Assembly: GCF_004348985.1 (NCBI RefSeq)
Contig: NZ_SMKW01000016.1
Coordinates: 1-64,000, forward strand
Reading direction: 5' to 3'
Source: Saccharopolyspora elongata
GTDB lineage: Bacteria > Actinomycetota > Actinomycetes > Mycobacteriales > Pseudonocardiaceae
DNA length: 64,000 bases
The position numbers were made by a program, and so were the translations under genes. This document shows, piece by piece, positions 1-7,188 of this stretch. The notes under the pieces were generated by a model. The model was given only the letters and a program-made list of their open reading frames with translations, was not told where the DNA came from and made no database searches. Every line of letters begins with the position of its first letter. The stretch's first letter is position 1.

Positions 1-1
1 C

Positions 2-115
2 CTCACCCAACGCTGGCGCACCCTGCAACACATCACCGCCAGCCCACGCAAAATCACCGCCATCGTCCAAGCCGCCCTCACCCTCACCCACCACGAACAC
101 GGCCGAATCCACTGA
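2..115 (+). CDS. C-terminal tail of a transposase (cut by window start)
   Basis: An open frame enters from the left edge and stops at 113-115, giving about 37 residues that end in THHEHGRIH. The tail (HITASPRKITAIVQAALTL) resembles the C-terminus of IS5/DDE-type transposases common in actinomycetes; that is recognition from memory, not a search. Codon choice (many CAC, CAA, ACC, AAA) differs from the GC-rich genes that follow, which fits a mobile gene. A palindrome follows eight bases after the stop. The catalytic part lies outside the window, so it cannot be said whether the element is intact. Confidence 0.55.
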   Translation, partial: LTQRWRTLQHITASPRKITAIVQAALTLTHHEHGRIH

Positions 116-122
116 GATCACC

Positions 123-154
123 TCAATGGAAATCGGACCTTCGATTTCCATTGA
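123..154. repeat. Palindrome, TTTCAATGGAAATCGA family, copy 1
   Basis: A 13-bp perfect inverted repeat (TCAATGGAAATCG / CGATTTCCATTGA) with a 6-base loop, immediately after the transposase stop. The same core recurs at 15453-15490 and 15553-15600. It may act as a terminator hairpin or be a dispersed REP-like unit; it has no T-tract. Confidence 0.7.
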
Positions 155-256
155 AATTGCGGACCGACGGTGGACGGATTACGCCGAATGCGCACGGTCA
201 CTTGATCATCCGTGGTTAGCCTCGGCCTTGACCTACCGGTCCAACGAGGAGAACTA

Positions 257-1744
257 GTGCTCAAACGCCCGTTACTCGGCGCAGCATCGGTCGCGCTCGC
301 GCTGTCCCTCGCGCAGGGTGTGAACACCGCGCTGGCCGAACCTGCCGCTCTCGCTTGGGAACCATGCGGAGACCTGCAGGGGGAGTGCACCACCGTCGAG
401 GTGCCGATCGACTGGAACAACCCCCAGGGCGCGAAGACCGATATCGCGATCGGCCGGTTGCCGGCGACCGATCCGCAGAACCGGATCGGCGTGCTGTTCG
501 TCGCCCCGGGTGGGCCGGGGGCCTCCGGGATCGACTTCTACGTCGAGGGCAAGGACCCGCTGCAGGACGGTGAGCTGCGCAAGCGGTTCGACATCGTCAG
601 CTGGGACCAGCGTGGCGTGAAGCGCAGCAGCGAGATCCGTTGCAGCGCCGAGCTGTTCGCGCAGAAGCCGACCAGCTTCCCCGCGAGCGAGCAGGAATAC
701 CAGGATCTCCGCGCCTACAACGAGAAACTGGGCGAGGACTGCCGGAACAACTCGGGCCCGGTGTTCGACTTCGTCGACACCACCAGCGTGGTTCGCGACC
801 TCGATGCGATCCGCGCGGCGCTCGGTGAGGAGCAGCTGAGCTTCTACGGCGCGTCTTATGGGACGCAGGTAGGGCAGCAGTACGCGGAGCTGTTCCCGGA
901 GCGCGTCCGGGCGATGACGATCGACTCGAACATGGACCACAGCATGGAGTCGGGCGGCCGCTACATCGAGACGACCACAGAGGACCAGGAAGGCGCGTTC
1001 AACGAGTTCGCCGACTGGTGCGCGCGTACGAAGAACTGCCCGCTGTACGGCCAGGACGTCCGCGCGGTGTGGGACGACCTGCACGCCAAGGCCGAGGCGG
1101 GCACGTTGATCGACCCGGCGACCGGAAAGCCGCTCAACGCAGATTCCCTGCGCCGCGAGCTCAAGGCCGCGATGTACGCGCCGGAGGAGCGGTGGTATCC
1201 GCTGGTCGACCGGCTGAAGGCGCTGTCGGAGGGCAAGCCGGGCATCGCCGCGCAGGCCGCCAGGGACGAGCTGGCGCAGAACTCGTACCAGGCGATCTGG
1301 TGCGATGACTGGAGCTGGAAGGTCCGCGACTTCGCGGAGTTGCAGAGCTACCGGGAGCAGGCGGAGAAGGTCGCGCCGCACACGAAGATCTCGCCGTTCT
1401 GGAGCGACGTGACCTCGTGCCTGGGCTGGCCGGGCGAGGTCAGCAACCCGCAGCACGAGCTGTCCATCGACGGCGCGCCGCCGATCCTGATCGTCAAAGC
1501 CCGCTACGACGTGGCGACCCCGAACGCGTGGAACCTGACGGTGGCGGACCAGATCGACAACTCGGTGCTGCTGAACTACGACGGTATCGGCCACGGCCAG
1601 TACTACCACAGCCCGTGCGTGAACCAGCACATCGAGAGCTACCTGACGACGCTGGAAACCCCGGCACCGGGCACGACGTGCGAAGCGGTCTGGCCGACGG
1701 AGCCCGGAGCACCGTCCGCGACCCCGGCAACCCGCCCGACCTGA
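257..1744 (+). CDS. Secreted S33-family peptidase (tripeptidyl aminopeptidase-like alpha/beta hydrolase)
   Basis: About 495 residues. A hydrophobic N-terminal stretch ending near TALAEPAAL looks like a Sec signal peptide, so the enzyme is probably exported. The alpha/beta hydrolase core carries an oxyanion-type GGPGASG loop, a nucleophile elbow GASYGT (Ser about residue 200), an Asp in KARYDVATP and a His in GIGHGQY. The family (SlpD/SlpE and mycobacterial CaeA-like proteins) releases N-terminal peptides or acts on esters. GTG at 257 is chosen because GAGGAGA lies 4-10 bases upstream; an earlier in-frame GTG at 212 lacks a site and would bury the signal. It stands alone, with no operon partner. 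Confidence 0.85.
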   Translation: MLKRPLLGAASVALALSLAQGVNTALAEPAALAWEPCGDLQGECTTVEVPIDWNNPQGAKTDIAIGRLPATDPQNRIGVLFVAPGGPGASGIDFYVEGKDPLQDGELRKRFDIVSWDQRGVKRSSEIRCSAELFAQKPTSFPASEQEYQDLRAYNEKLGEDCRNNSGPVFDFVDTTSVVRDLDAIRAALGEEQLSFYGASYGTQVGQQYAELFPERVRAMTIDSNMDHSMESGGRYIETTTEDQEGAFNEFADWCARTKNCPLYGQDVRAVWDDLHAKAEAGTLIDPATGKPLNADSLRRELKAAMYAPEERWYPLVDRLKALSEGKPGIAAQAARDELAQNSYQAIWCDDWSWKVRDFAELQSYREQAEKVAPHTKISPFWSDVTSCLGWPGEVSNPQHELSIDGAPPILIVKARYDVATPNAWNLTVADQIDNSVLLNYDGIGHGQYYHSPCVNQHIESYLTTLETPAPGTTCEAVWPTEPGAPSATPATRPT

Positions 1745-1834
1745 CCGTCGCCGGGTGAGGGGCGCGCCCTCAGCCGAGTAGCGTGGTCGAGGGCATCTCA
1801 CGCCCGTCGGGGGCAACCAGAGCGGGAGGTTTCG

Positions 1835-2467
1835 TTGATTCAGTTGCCTCGGGCGTTGCTGTGGGATCACAACGCGCACTACCACCCGTGGTTGTTGCGG
1901 CAGGTGCCGCAGCGGTGTTCGCGGGTGCTCGACGTCGGATGCGGGACCGGCGCATTGGTCCGGCAGCTCGTCGAGCGCGTGGAGTTCGTTGACGGCGTGG
2001 ACGTTTCGGCGGAGATGATCGATCAGGCCTCGGCCAGGACATCCGCGACGAACGTGCGGTGGCTGCGCGGAGACGTGCTGGATGCCGACCTGGACCTGCA
2101 TCCCGAGGGCTACGACGCGGTGACGGCCCTGTCGAGCCTGCACCACATGCCGCTGCGCCCCGGCCTTGCCCGGCTCGCCTCGCTGCTCCGTCCCGGCGGA
2201 GTGCTCGCCGTCATCGGTCTCTACCGGGAGGAATCCGCGGCCGACTTTGCCATGGCGGCGGCCAGTTTCTCCGCGAACGCCGCCGTCGGCACCTACCTGG
2301 CCACGCGCGGCCGAGCGGGCAAACCGCACGACGAAGGCATGCCGGTCCGGGACGCGAGTGCGACCTTGACCGAAATCAGCGATGCAGCAAGGGAAGTCCT
2401 CCCCGGAGCCCAAGTGCGCCGCCGCCTTTTCTGGCGTCATTCCCTGCTGTGGCGCAAGCCTGCGTGA
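1835..2467 (+). CDS. Class I SAM-dependent methyltransferase
   Basis: 210 residues. Motif I VLDVGCGTG (about residues 31-39) and the acidic GVDVS loop after it define a Rossmann SAM-binding fold (Methyltransf_11/25 type). LSSLHHMPL matches the post-motif region of small-molecule methyltransferases. The C-terminal third is enriched in Arg and Ser. The TTG start at 1835 is supported by a GGGAGG sequence just upstream. The substrate cannot be told from sequence. The gene converges on the MerR gene downstream, with a shared bidirectional hairpin at the junction. Confidence 0.8.
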   Translation: MIQLPRALLWDHNAHYHPWLLRQVPQRCSRVLDVGCGTGALVRQLVERVEFVDGVDVSAEMIDQASARTSATNVRWLRGDVLDADLDLHPEGYDAVTALSSLHHMPLRPGLARLASLLRPGGVLAVIGLYREESAADFAMAAASFSANAAVGTYLATRGRAGKPHDEGMPVRDASATLTEISDAAREVLPGAQVRRRLFWRHSLLWRKPA

Positions 2468-2469
2468 GC

Positions 2470-2515
2470 GTCGTGAGTGCGAAGACCGGTTCCTACCGGA
2501 TTTAGCACTCACGAC
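2470..2515. terminator. Bidirectional terminator, GTGAGTG family
   Basis: 11-bp perfect stem (GTCGTGAGTGC / GCACTCACGAC) with an inner CCGG/CCGG stem. It sits between the convergent methyltransferase and MerR genes and overlaps the MerR stop codon. Related hairpins occur at 8498, 11061 and 22320. Confidence 0.7.
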
Positions 2516-2874
2516 CGCTGCTGGCGTGCGCGGGCGGTGTCCAGGTAGCCGGCGATGACCTCGCGCGTCCGATTCAGGCAGGCGAGCTTGTCGTCGACAC
2601 ACTCCAGCTCGTCGGCCAGCGTGGCGAGCAGCTCCGGATCGGGCGCGAACTCGGGTTCCGCGCCGCAGGCGTGCGGCAGCAGCTCGCGGATCACCTCCGT
2701 CGACATGCCGGTCGACAGCAGCGTGCGGATCTGAGCGACCCTTTCCGCGGCGTCGTGCGGGTACTCGCGATAGCCGTTGGCTCCGCGCGCGGCGTGCAGC
2801 AGACCGCGCTCTTCGTAGTAGCGCAGGAGCCTCGGTTTCACCCCGGTCAGCCGGGCGAGCTCGCCGATCCGCAC
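2509..2874 (-). CDS. MerR-family transcriptional regulator
   Basis: 121 residues, the normal size of a compact MerR protein. The N-terminal winged helix begins RIGELARLTGVKPRLLRYYEERGLL's usual way: RIGELARLTG, then LLRYYEERGLL. A dimerisation helix rich in Leu and Arg follows. Two cysteines (CGAEPEF and ECVDDKLACL regions) are present, but not in a recognised metal-binding pattern, so the inducer is unknown. The start is GTG. It is divergent from the alpha/beta hydrolase at 2933 with only 58 bases between them, so it probably controls that gene and itself. Confidence 0.85.
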   Translation of the reverse strand: MRIGELARLTGVKPRLLRYYEERGLLHAARGANGYREYPHDAAERVAQIRTLLSTGMSTEVIRELLPHACGAEPEFAPDPELLATLADELECVDDKLACLNRTREVIAGYLDTARARQQRS

Positions 2875-2932
2875 GTGACCCCCACCACAATCGCAGAACC
2901 TTCACATCGATGGGAAATTCTATGTTCGGCGC
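2875..2932. promoter_or_regulatory. Divergent MerR/hydrolase promoter region
   Basis: The 58-base gap holds TATGTT at 2921-2926, six bases before the ATG of the hydrolase, which suggests a -10 box and a leaderless transcript. I could not find a clean MerR dyad; GAACCTTC...GGGAAATTC is a weak candidate. Confidence 0.4.
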
Positions 2933-3721
2933 ATGTCGGACACATCGAACCCCGAGCTGGACCACTTCGTCCGCGGCCGAGGCCCGGGCCTGCTGCTCGC
3001 GCACGGCGCGGGCAGTGACATCCAGGACAGCTTCGGCCCGCTGATCGAACGGCTCGCCGAGGAGCACACGGTTGTCGCACCGGACTTCCCGGGCTCGGGC
3101 AACACGCCCCGCGCGCGAACGCCGCTGACCGTCGACGGCCTGGCCGATGCACTGGTGCGCAGCGCGGACCGCGCCGGTCTCAGCACCTTCGCAGTTCTCG
3201 GCTTTTCCACCGGCTCGCCAGTGGCTGTTCGCATCGCCTCCCGGTATCCGGACCGCGTGCGAGCCCTCGTGCTCTCGGCGGGCTTCGCCTATCCGAATCC
3301 CCAGCTGCGGCTCGCGGTGCGGATCTGGCGCGAGCTCGGGAGGGTCGCCGACCAGCGGACGTTGGCGTCGTACCTGGCGATGGTGGTGTTCGGCCGGTGC
3401 TGGCTGGACGAGCGCACCGAGTATGAGATCGCGGAGCTGGTGGCGGAGTTCGCCGAGAACCTGCCGCCGGGCATGGACGACCACCTGGACCTGCTGGAAC
3501 GAATCGACGTCCGCGCGGACCTGGCGGAGATCAGCGCCCCGACGCTGGTGATCTCGGCGGCGGAGGACAAGCTGATCTCGGCGGCGAACGCCCGCGAACT
3601 CCAGGCAGGCATCGCCGGAGCCCAAGCCGCCGAGCTCCCGTGCGGCCACGCGATGGCGGCGGAAAGCCCAGCGGAGTGGGCGACGGCGATCACGGACTTC
3701 CTCCGGGAACACCCCAGGTGA
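2933..3721 (+). CDS. Alpha/beta hydrolase
   Basis: 262 residues, cytoplasmic (no signal peptide). It has the HGAGSD oxyanion loop, nucleophile elbow GFSTGS (Ser about residue 93), an acid in ISAAEDKLI and the catalytic His in CGHAMAAE near the C-terminus, in the usual order. The family includes esterases, haloperoxidase-like enzymes and C-C hydrolases; no specific substrate can be assigned. Control by the divergent MerR gene suggests a detoxification or small-molecule response role. It converges on DUF397 across a small hairpin. Confidence 0.8.
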   Translation: MSDTSNPELDHFVRGRGPGLLLAHGAGSDIQDSFGPLIERLAEEHTVVAPDFPGSGNTPRARTPLTVDGLADALVRSADRAGLSTFAVLGFSTGSPVAVRIASRYPDRVRALVLSAGFAYPNPQLRLAVRIWRELGRVADQRTLASYLAMVVFGRCWLDERTEYEIAELVAEFAENLPPGMDDHLDLLERIDVRADLAEISAPTLVISAAEDKLISAANARELQAGIAGAQAAELPCGHAMAAESPAEWATAITDFLREHPR

Positions 3722-3754
3722 AGGGCGCCGCGCCTGGTGGTCAGGTGCGGAGGT

Positions 3755-3778
3755 TTCCAATTTTAGGCAAAATTGGAA
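3755..3778. terminator. Short bidirectional hairpin
   Basis: TTCCAATTTT / AAAATTGGAA, 10-bp perfect stem with a 4-base loop and T-runs on both strands. It separates the convergent hydrolase and DUF397 genes. Confidence 0.75.
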
Positions 3779-3779
3779 G

Positions 3780-3965
3780 TCACTTGTGGTGCCGCAGCGC
3801 TGAGAGGAAACCGGCCCACTGGTCCCGGGTGAAGGTGAGGGTTCCACCGGCGCGGTCCTTGGTGTCGCGGACCCCGACCACACCCGGCGTCACGGCGACC
3901 TCAACGCATGAGGCGTTGCTTGCGCTGTAGCTGGACTTGCGCCATGCCTTCGGGGACGAGCTCAT
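3780..3965 (-). CDS. DUF397 protein
   Basis: 61 residues with the DUF397 pattern: WRKSSYSASNASCVEVA, then VGVRDTKDRAGGTLTFT and QWAGFLSAL. Such proteins are encoded beside XRE/DUF5753 regulators throughout actinomycetes and act with them, e.g. the bldB-like/WhiJ systems. The ATG at 3965 is preferred over the in-frame GTG at 3974 because AAGGTGG lies five bases upstream. The XRE gene ends 21 bases before it on the same strand, so the two are almost certainly co-transcribed. Confidence 0.85.
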   Translation of the reverse strand: MSSSPKAWRKSSYSASNASCVEVAVTPGVVGVRDTKDRAGGTLTFTRDQWAGFLSALRHHK

Positions 3966-3986
3966 GCACGCCACCTTAATGTGGCA

Positions 3987-4847
3987 TCACAACGATCTGA
4001 AGATGCTCCGGATGAGTTGGAGGGAGTCTTCGCGGCTCAGCGCTGCCTTCTCTGCCTCGGCGTGGGCGAGTGCGTACTCCCGGACCGTCAACGAATCTGT
4101 GATCAGATTCGTTGACGTCACAGTCTCTTGCCAGAGCAGTGTGGGCAGCCTTCCGCTCGGAAACGTCATGATGTGGAAAGCGGATCCGCCCATTGCGTGA
4201 TGCCCGGTCGCTTCGAAGGGCACGACAAGAACTTCCAGGCTGTCTGGTAGCTCGTCCACCAGGTCGGCGAGGTGCTCAAGCTGCGCTTTGAGGACTGCTG
4301 CTCCACCTACCTGCTGTCGGAGCACGGCTTCGCTCATGACTGCGGTGATGCGAAGCGGGTCTTCACCGCGTAGTCGGCGTTGCCGAGTGAGTCGGGCTTT
4401 GATTCTCCGTTCCGCTTCGGCCAAACGGACGTTGGGGCTGCCTGACTCGATCACGGCTCGCGCGTAATCCTCGGTCTGCAGCAAGCCGTTCATCAGGCCG
4501 CTGTCGTAGGTGTGCAGGCTTTCGGCTCCGTGCTCGTATCCGAAGAACCGGAGCAGCTCATCGTTGAAGATCGCCGAGTAGCTGTTCCACCACCCTCGTT
4601 GACTGGCGTCGTCTCGAAGCGCCCGAAGCTCATCGGCTTCCTCCTCGCTGAACTCGTACGAGTCGATCACAGCGTTCATACGGTCCGACGACAGGTTCTT
4701 CTTGCCCTTCTCGACCTCGGACAAATACGCGCCGGTGATCCCAATGTGCTTGGCTGCGGCGATTCCGCTCAGGCCTGCCTCCTCGCGTTTCTCCTTCAGC
4801 CGCAGGCCCAAAGCCCAGTTGGCGACTGTTGGTGAGCTCGGTGCCAT
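3987..4847 (-). CDS. XRE-family regulator with DUF5753 sensor domain
   Basis: 286 residues. The N-terminal helix-turn-helix (about residues 11-65) includes LKEKREEAGLS and ITGAYLSEVEKGKKN. The remainder is the DUF5753 domain, with markers such as GLLQTEDYARA and FPSGRLPTLLWQE. The start has GGAGG five bases upstream. With DUF397 directly downstream this is the standard WhiJ/AbaA-like developmental regulator module. The neighbouring divergent genes at 5041-7044 are plausible targets. The intergenic region carries the palindrome GCTAATTAGC at 4893-4902, a possible operator. Confidence 0.88.
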   Translation of the reverse strand: MAPSSPTVANWALGLRLKEKREEAGLSGIAAAKHIGITGAYLSEVEKGKKNLSSDRMNAVIDSYEFSEEEADELRALRDDASQRGWWNSYSAIFNDELLRFFGYEHGAESLHTYDSGLMNGLLQTEDYARAVIESGSPNVRLAEAERRIKARLTRQRRLRGEDPLRITAVMSEAVLRQQVGGAAVLKAQLEHLADLVDELPDSLEVLVVPFEATGHHAMGGSAFHIMTFPSGRLPTLLWQETVTSTNLITDSLTVREYALAHAEAEKAALSREDSLQLIRSIFRSL

Positions 4848-4892
4848 CGGGTCCTCCGCCGGTTTCGACTACACGTCCGAGTGGACGAGCTG

Positions 4893-4902
4893 GCTAATTA
4901 GC
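4893..4902. promoter_or_regulatory. Candidate operator GCTAATTAGC
   Basis: 10-bp perfect palindrome in an unusually AT-rich patch between the XRE regulator and the divergent small Cys-protein gene. No further symmetric site is clear. Confidence 0.35.
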
Positions 4903-5040
4903 AAACAAGTCTCTACCTTGATCTCAGGCGGTAACGATAGCAACACGCGCTGTTACTGCTCGACGGTGGCTCCGGTCTCGACCCCTCCCCCGACCCCCGG
5001 GCCGGGGTCACCGTCTCTCCGACAACGGTTGGGAGGCAAC

Positions 5041-5283
5041 GTGTTCGAGCTGTTCCAGCGGCGGGGCTTGGTCGCCTACTGGCGTCCTTTCGACGGAATC
5101 CGGCACGGCCTGTACCCGGACCAGCCGCCGCAGCCTGGTCAATGCCGGGAAACCCTGTGCGGGATGACCTTGACCGTCGGCACGCCCACCGAGGTCGAAT
5201 GGCTCGCACCCACCTGCGAATCCTGCTGGAACGAGGCGCGATCCCGTCGCGATGCGCAAGCCCGCGAGGAGGATGCGTCGTGA
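5041..5283 (+). CDS. Small Cys-containing (zinc-finger-like) protein
   Basis: 80 residues from a GTG with GGGAGG four bases upstream. Four cysteines, in QCRETLCG and PTCESCW, with the conserved EVEWLAPTC segment, match small 'zinc finger' proteins that Pseudonocardiaceae encode next to XRE/DUF397 modules. Metal binding is inferred from spacing only. Its stop overlaps the GTG of the next gene, so the two are translationally coupled. A role as partner or anti-regulator of the XRE protein is possible but unproven. Confidence 0.7.
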   Translation: MFELFQRRGLVAYWRPFDGIRHGLYPDQPPQPGQCRETLCGMTLTVGTPTEVEWLAPTCESCWNEARSRRDAQAREEDAS

Positions 5284-5693
5284 TCCTCCTGAACCTGATC
5301 CAGTATCCGATCGGATACCTCGCGGTCCTCGGAGTTTTCGCCGCCGTGGCGGGAGTTCTCGCGGTGATGCCGATTCGCGGCGGAACCGGCCAGCACGCCG
5401 GTGCCGGACCGGGAGCGGTGATGGTCTGGCAGCTCACCGAGGCTCTGGAGGCCGAGCGCTCCGCAGCAGTTTCAATTGAAACTGCGGACGATCCGGCGCC
5501 CGAGGAGGAGATCCGGTGGCCGGAGGAGCCGGTGGCGGAGTACGTCGGCCGCCACCGGCTCTGGTGGGACATCGACGAGCACCCCCAGTTGCCCGTCGAC
5601 GTCCGGCTGGGATGTCCACCCCGCAGGGTGGTTTGGGACGCGTGGCCCGGTGAGCGGGCCTGCGAGCTTCCTCGTGTTCTCGGATCCTCCTGA
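5280..5693 (+). CDS. Small single-pass membrane protein, unknown function
   Basis: 137 residues. GTG at 5280 overlaps the previous stop and has GAGGAGG seven bases upstream. One hydrophobic helix (YLAVLGVFAAVAGVLAVM, about residues 13-30) is followed by an acidic, Pro- and Trp-rich soluble tail. No known domain was recognised. The segment SAAVSIETAD is encoded by a 20-bp perfect palindrome using codons rare here (TCA, ATT, ACT), so that stretch looks constrained or acquired at DNA level. The gene lies between the Cys-containing protein and the MpaB-like oxygenase. Confidence 0.65.
   Translation: MILLNLIQYPIGYLAVLGVFAAVAGVLAVMPIRGGTGQHAGAGPGAVMVWQLTEALEAERSAAVSIETADDPAPEEEIRWPEEPVAEYVGRHRLWWDIDEHPQLPVDVRLGCPPRRVVWDAWPGERACELPRVLGSS
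5466..5485. repeat. 20-bp perfect palindrome inside a coding region
   Basis: GCAGTTTCAATTGAAACTGC reads identically on both strands. It is in frame within the membrane-protein gene (VSIET). Half of the same word opens and closes the intergenic element at 12781-13056. Confidence 0.85.
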
Positions 5694-5760
5694 CTGGAAC
5701 GCCCGCCCGCGGTTGCCGTCGGGCGGGCAAGTCGCGTTGACGGCAGGGCGGAGGACTGTC

Positions 5761-7044
5761 ATGGAAATCAGTGGGACGACGCTGGACGAGCTGGCACGGA
5801 TCGGTGATCCCAAAGCGGAGCAGGTGGTCTCGGAACTGGTCGAGAAGGGGCAACTGGAGGAGGTCAACCGCGTCCTGAGCCAGTGGCACTCCTACGACCA
5901 GGACATCCCGGTTGGACTGCCGCGCGGCCTGCACGACTTCCTGCAGGAAGCCAGGGTGGCTCCGGAGTGGGCCGACCAGGAGCGGCTGACCCGGGTGCAC
6001 GAGTTCTTCGAGGATGACGGCATCCACATCGGCACCGTCCTGGCGCTCGGCTCGATGGCGATGGCCTACGCGGTCCCGCTCGGCGCGAAGATGATGAGCC
6101 TCACCCATCGCCTGCGCTACCCCGAGCGCCGGATGGCGAACACCGCCCAGTTCGTCTTCGACCTGATGCAGCCGGACCCGTTCGGCCCGAACAGCCGGTT
6201 CGTGGTCAGCGCGGTAAAGGTCCGGCTCATCCACGCGACCGTCCGACACCACCTCCGCGCCACCGGGAGCTGGGACGAGGACCGGCACGGTGTTCCCGCT
6301 TCCCAGGAGCACCTGCTGATCGTGTGGCTGGCGCTGTCCGTGCAGGTGCTGGACTTCCTGGAGCGGCTCCGGATCAGGGTTACCGCGCAGGAGGCCGAGG
6401 ATTACATGCACACCTGGCGTGTCGCGGGCACCTTCCTCGGCATCCCGGCCGCCGCGATGCCGTCGACCGCGAGCGAGGCGCGCCAGTTGTTCGCCACCGC
6501 GCTGGCGCGCAGTGCGGGACCGTCGGAAGAAGGCGCGGAACTCACCGGGCACCTGATCGACCTCTACTCCGGGGTGCTGCCGGGGAAGGTCTTCGACGGT
6601 GTCGTCCCCGCACTGCTGCGCAGGCTGATCGGCAAGGACGTGGCCAACTTGCTCAAGGTTCCGCACTCGCCGCTGTGGCAGGTCGTCGTCCGAGTCTACG
6701 TGGCCGTGCTCGGGGGACTGGAGCGGATCGAAGACCGTTCCCGGCTGGGCAAGTGGTGGCTCGACAGGCTCGGCAAGGCCCAGTACGCGCTGGAACTGCG
6801 CATCCTGACCAGGGGCAAGAGCAAGCCGCTCGCACTGCCTACCCAGCTCGCCGGCTACAACGAAGAGATCACCGTGCCGACGCCGCGTAGCGCGGAGAAG
6901 CTTGAGCACGCGGGTGATGTGGAGATCGTGCCGCTCCTGGCCGTCGACAGGCAGATGGCGCAGGGCGCAGAAGCGCGCCAGGCCGAGGCGGCGGGCGTGC
7001 CCCAGGAGAGCCACCAATCCCAGTTCCCACCGCCGCGTGGGTGA
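5761..7044 (+). CDS. MpaB-like (DUF2236) oxygenase family protein
   Basis: 427 residues, no signal peptide. The middle of the protein carries the family's features: GIHIGTVLALGSMAMAYAVP, RMANTAQFVFDLM, VKVRLIHATVRHHL, and LTGHLIDLYS. These proteins are haem-binding relatives of latex-clearing protein Lcp and fungal MpaB; the His of the LIHATVRHHL segment is the likely haem contact. The substrate is unknown. The ATG at 5761 has GGGCGGAGG-type sequence upstream. The gene follows the small Cys-protein and membrane-protein genes, possibly in one transcript. Its 3' end overlaps a transposase remnant in another frame. Confidence 0.8.
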   Translation: MEISGTTLDELARIGDPKAEQVVSELVEKGQLEEVNRVLSQWHSYDQDIPVGLPRGLHDFLQEARVAPEWADQERLTRVHEFFEDDGIHIGTVLALGSMAMAYAVPLGAKMMSLTHRLRYPERRMANTAQFVFDLMQPDPFGPNSRFVVSAVKVRLIHATVRHHLRATGSWDEDRHGVPASQEHLLIVWLALSVQVLDFLERLRIRVTAQEAEDYMHTWRVAGTFLGIPAAAMPSTASEARQLFATALARSAGPSEEGAELTGHLIDLYSGVLPGKVFDGVVPALLRRLIGKDVANLLKVPHSPLWQVVVRVYVAVLGGLERIEDRSRLGKWWLDRLGKAQYALELRILTRGKSKPLALPTQLAGYNEEITVPTPRSAEKLEHAGDVEIVPLLAVDRQMAQGAEARQAEAAGVPQESHQSQFPPPRG

Positions 7045-7169
7045 CCGCAATCTCTCGAGAAATCACGGCCCGAACCGCACAACGGCTGCTGGCCCTCGCT
7101 GCCACCATCTGGCACAACTGGGCCGGAACCGCCCCGGCCGAACGCTCCCTGATCGCCTGCGAGCACTGA
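7041..7169 (+). pseudogene. Transposase C-terminal remnant (IS982-like)
   Basis: A 42-codon frame ends at 7169 and reads RTAQRLLALAATIWHNWAG then ERSLIACEH, closely resembling the tail of IS982-type transposases of actinomycetes (from memory). No upstream catalytic part remains; the frame runs into the 3' end of the MpaB-like gene. This is the scar of a lost insertion sequence. Confidence 0.55.
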
Positions 7170-7188
7170 AGACCAAGGAATCAACCAT

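Noticed and set aside
272-3883. A 1203-codon minus-strand open frame over the peptidase and neighbours
   Set aside because: It runs antisense to four well-supported genes, is Arg/Ala/Pro-rich without domain motifs, and has no ribosome site; it is an effect of GC-rich third positions.
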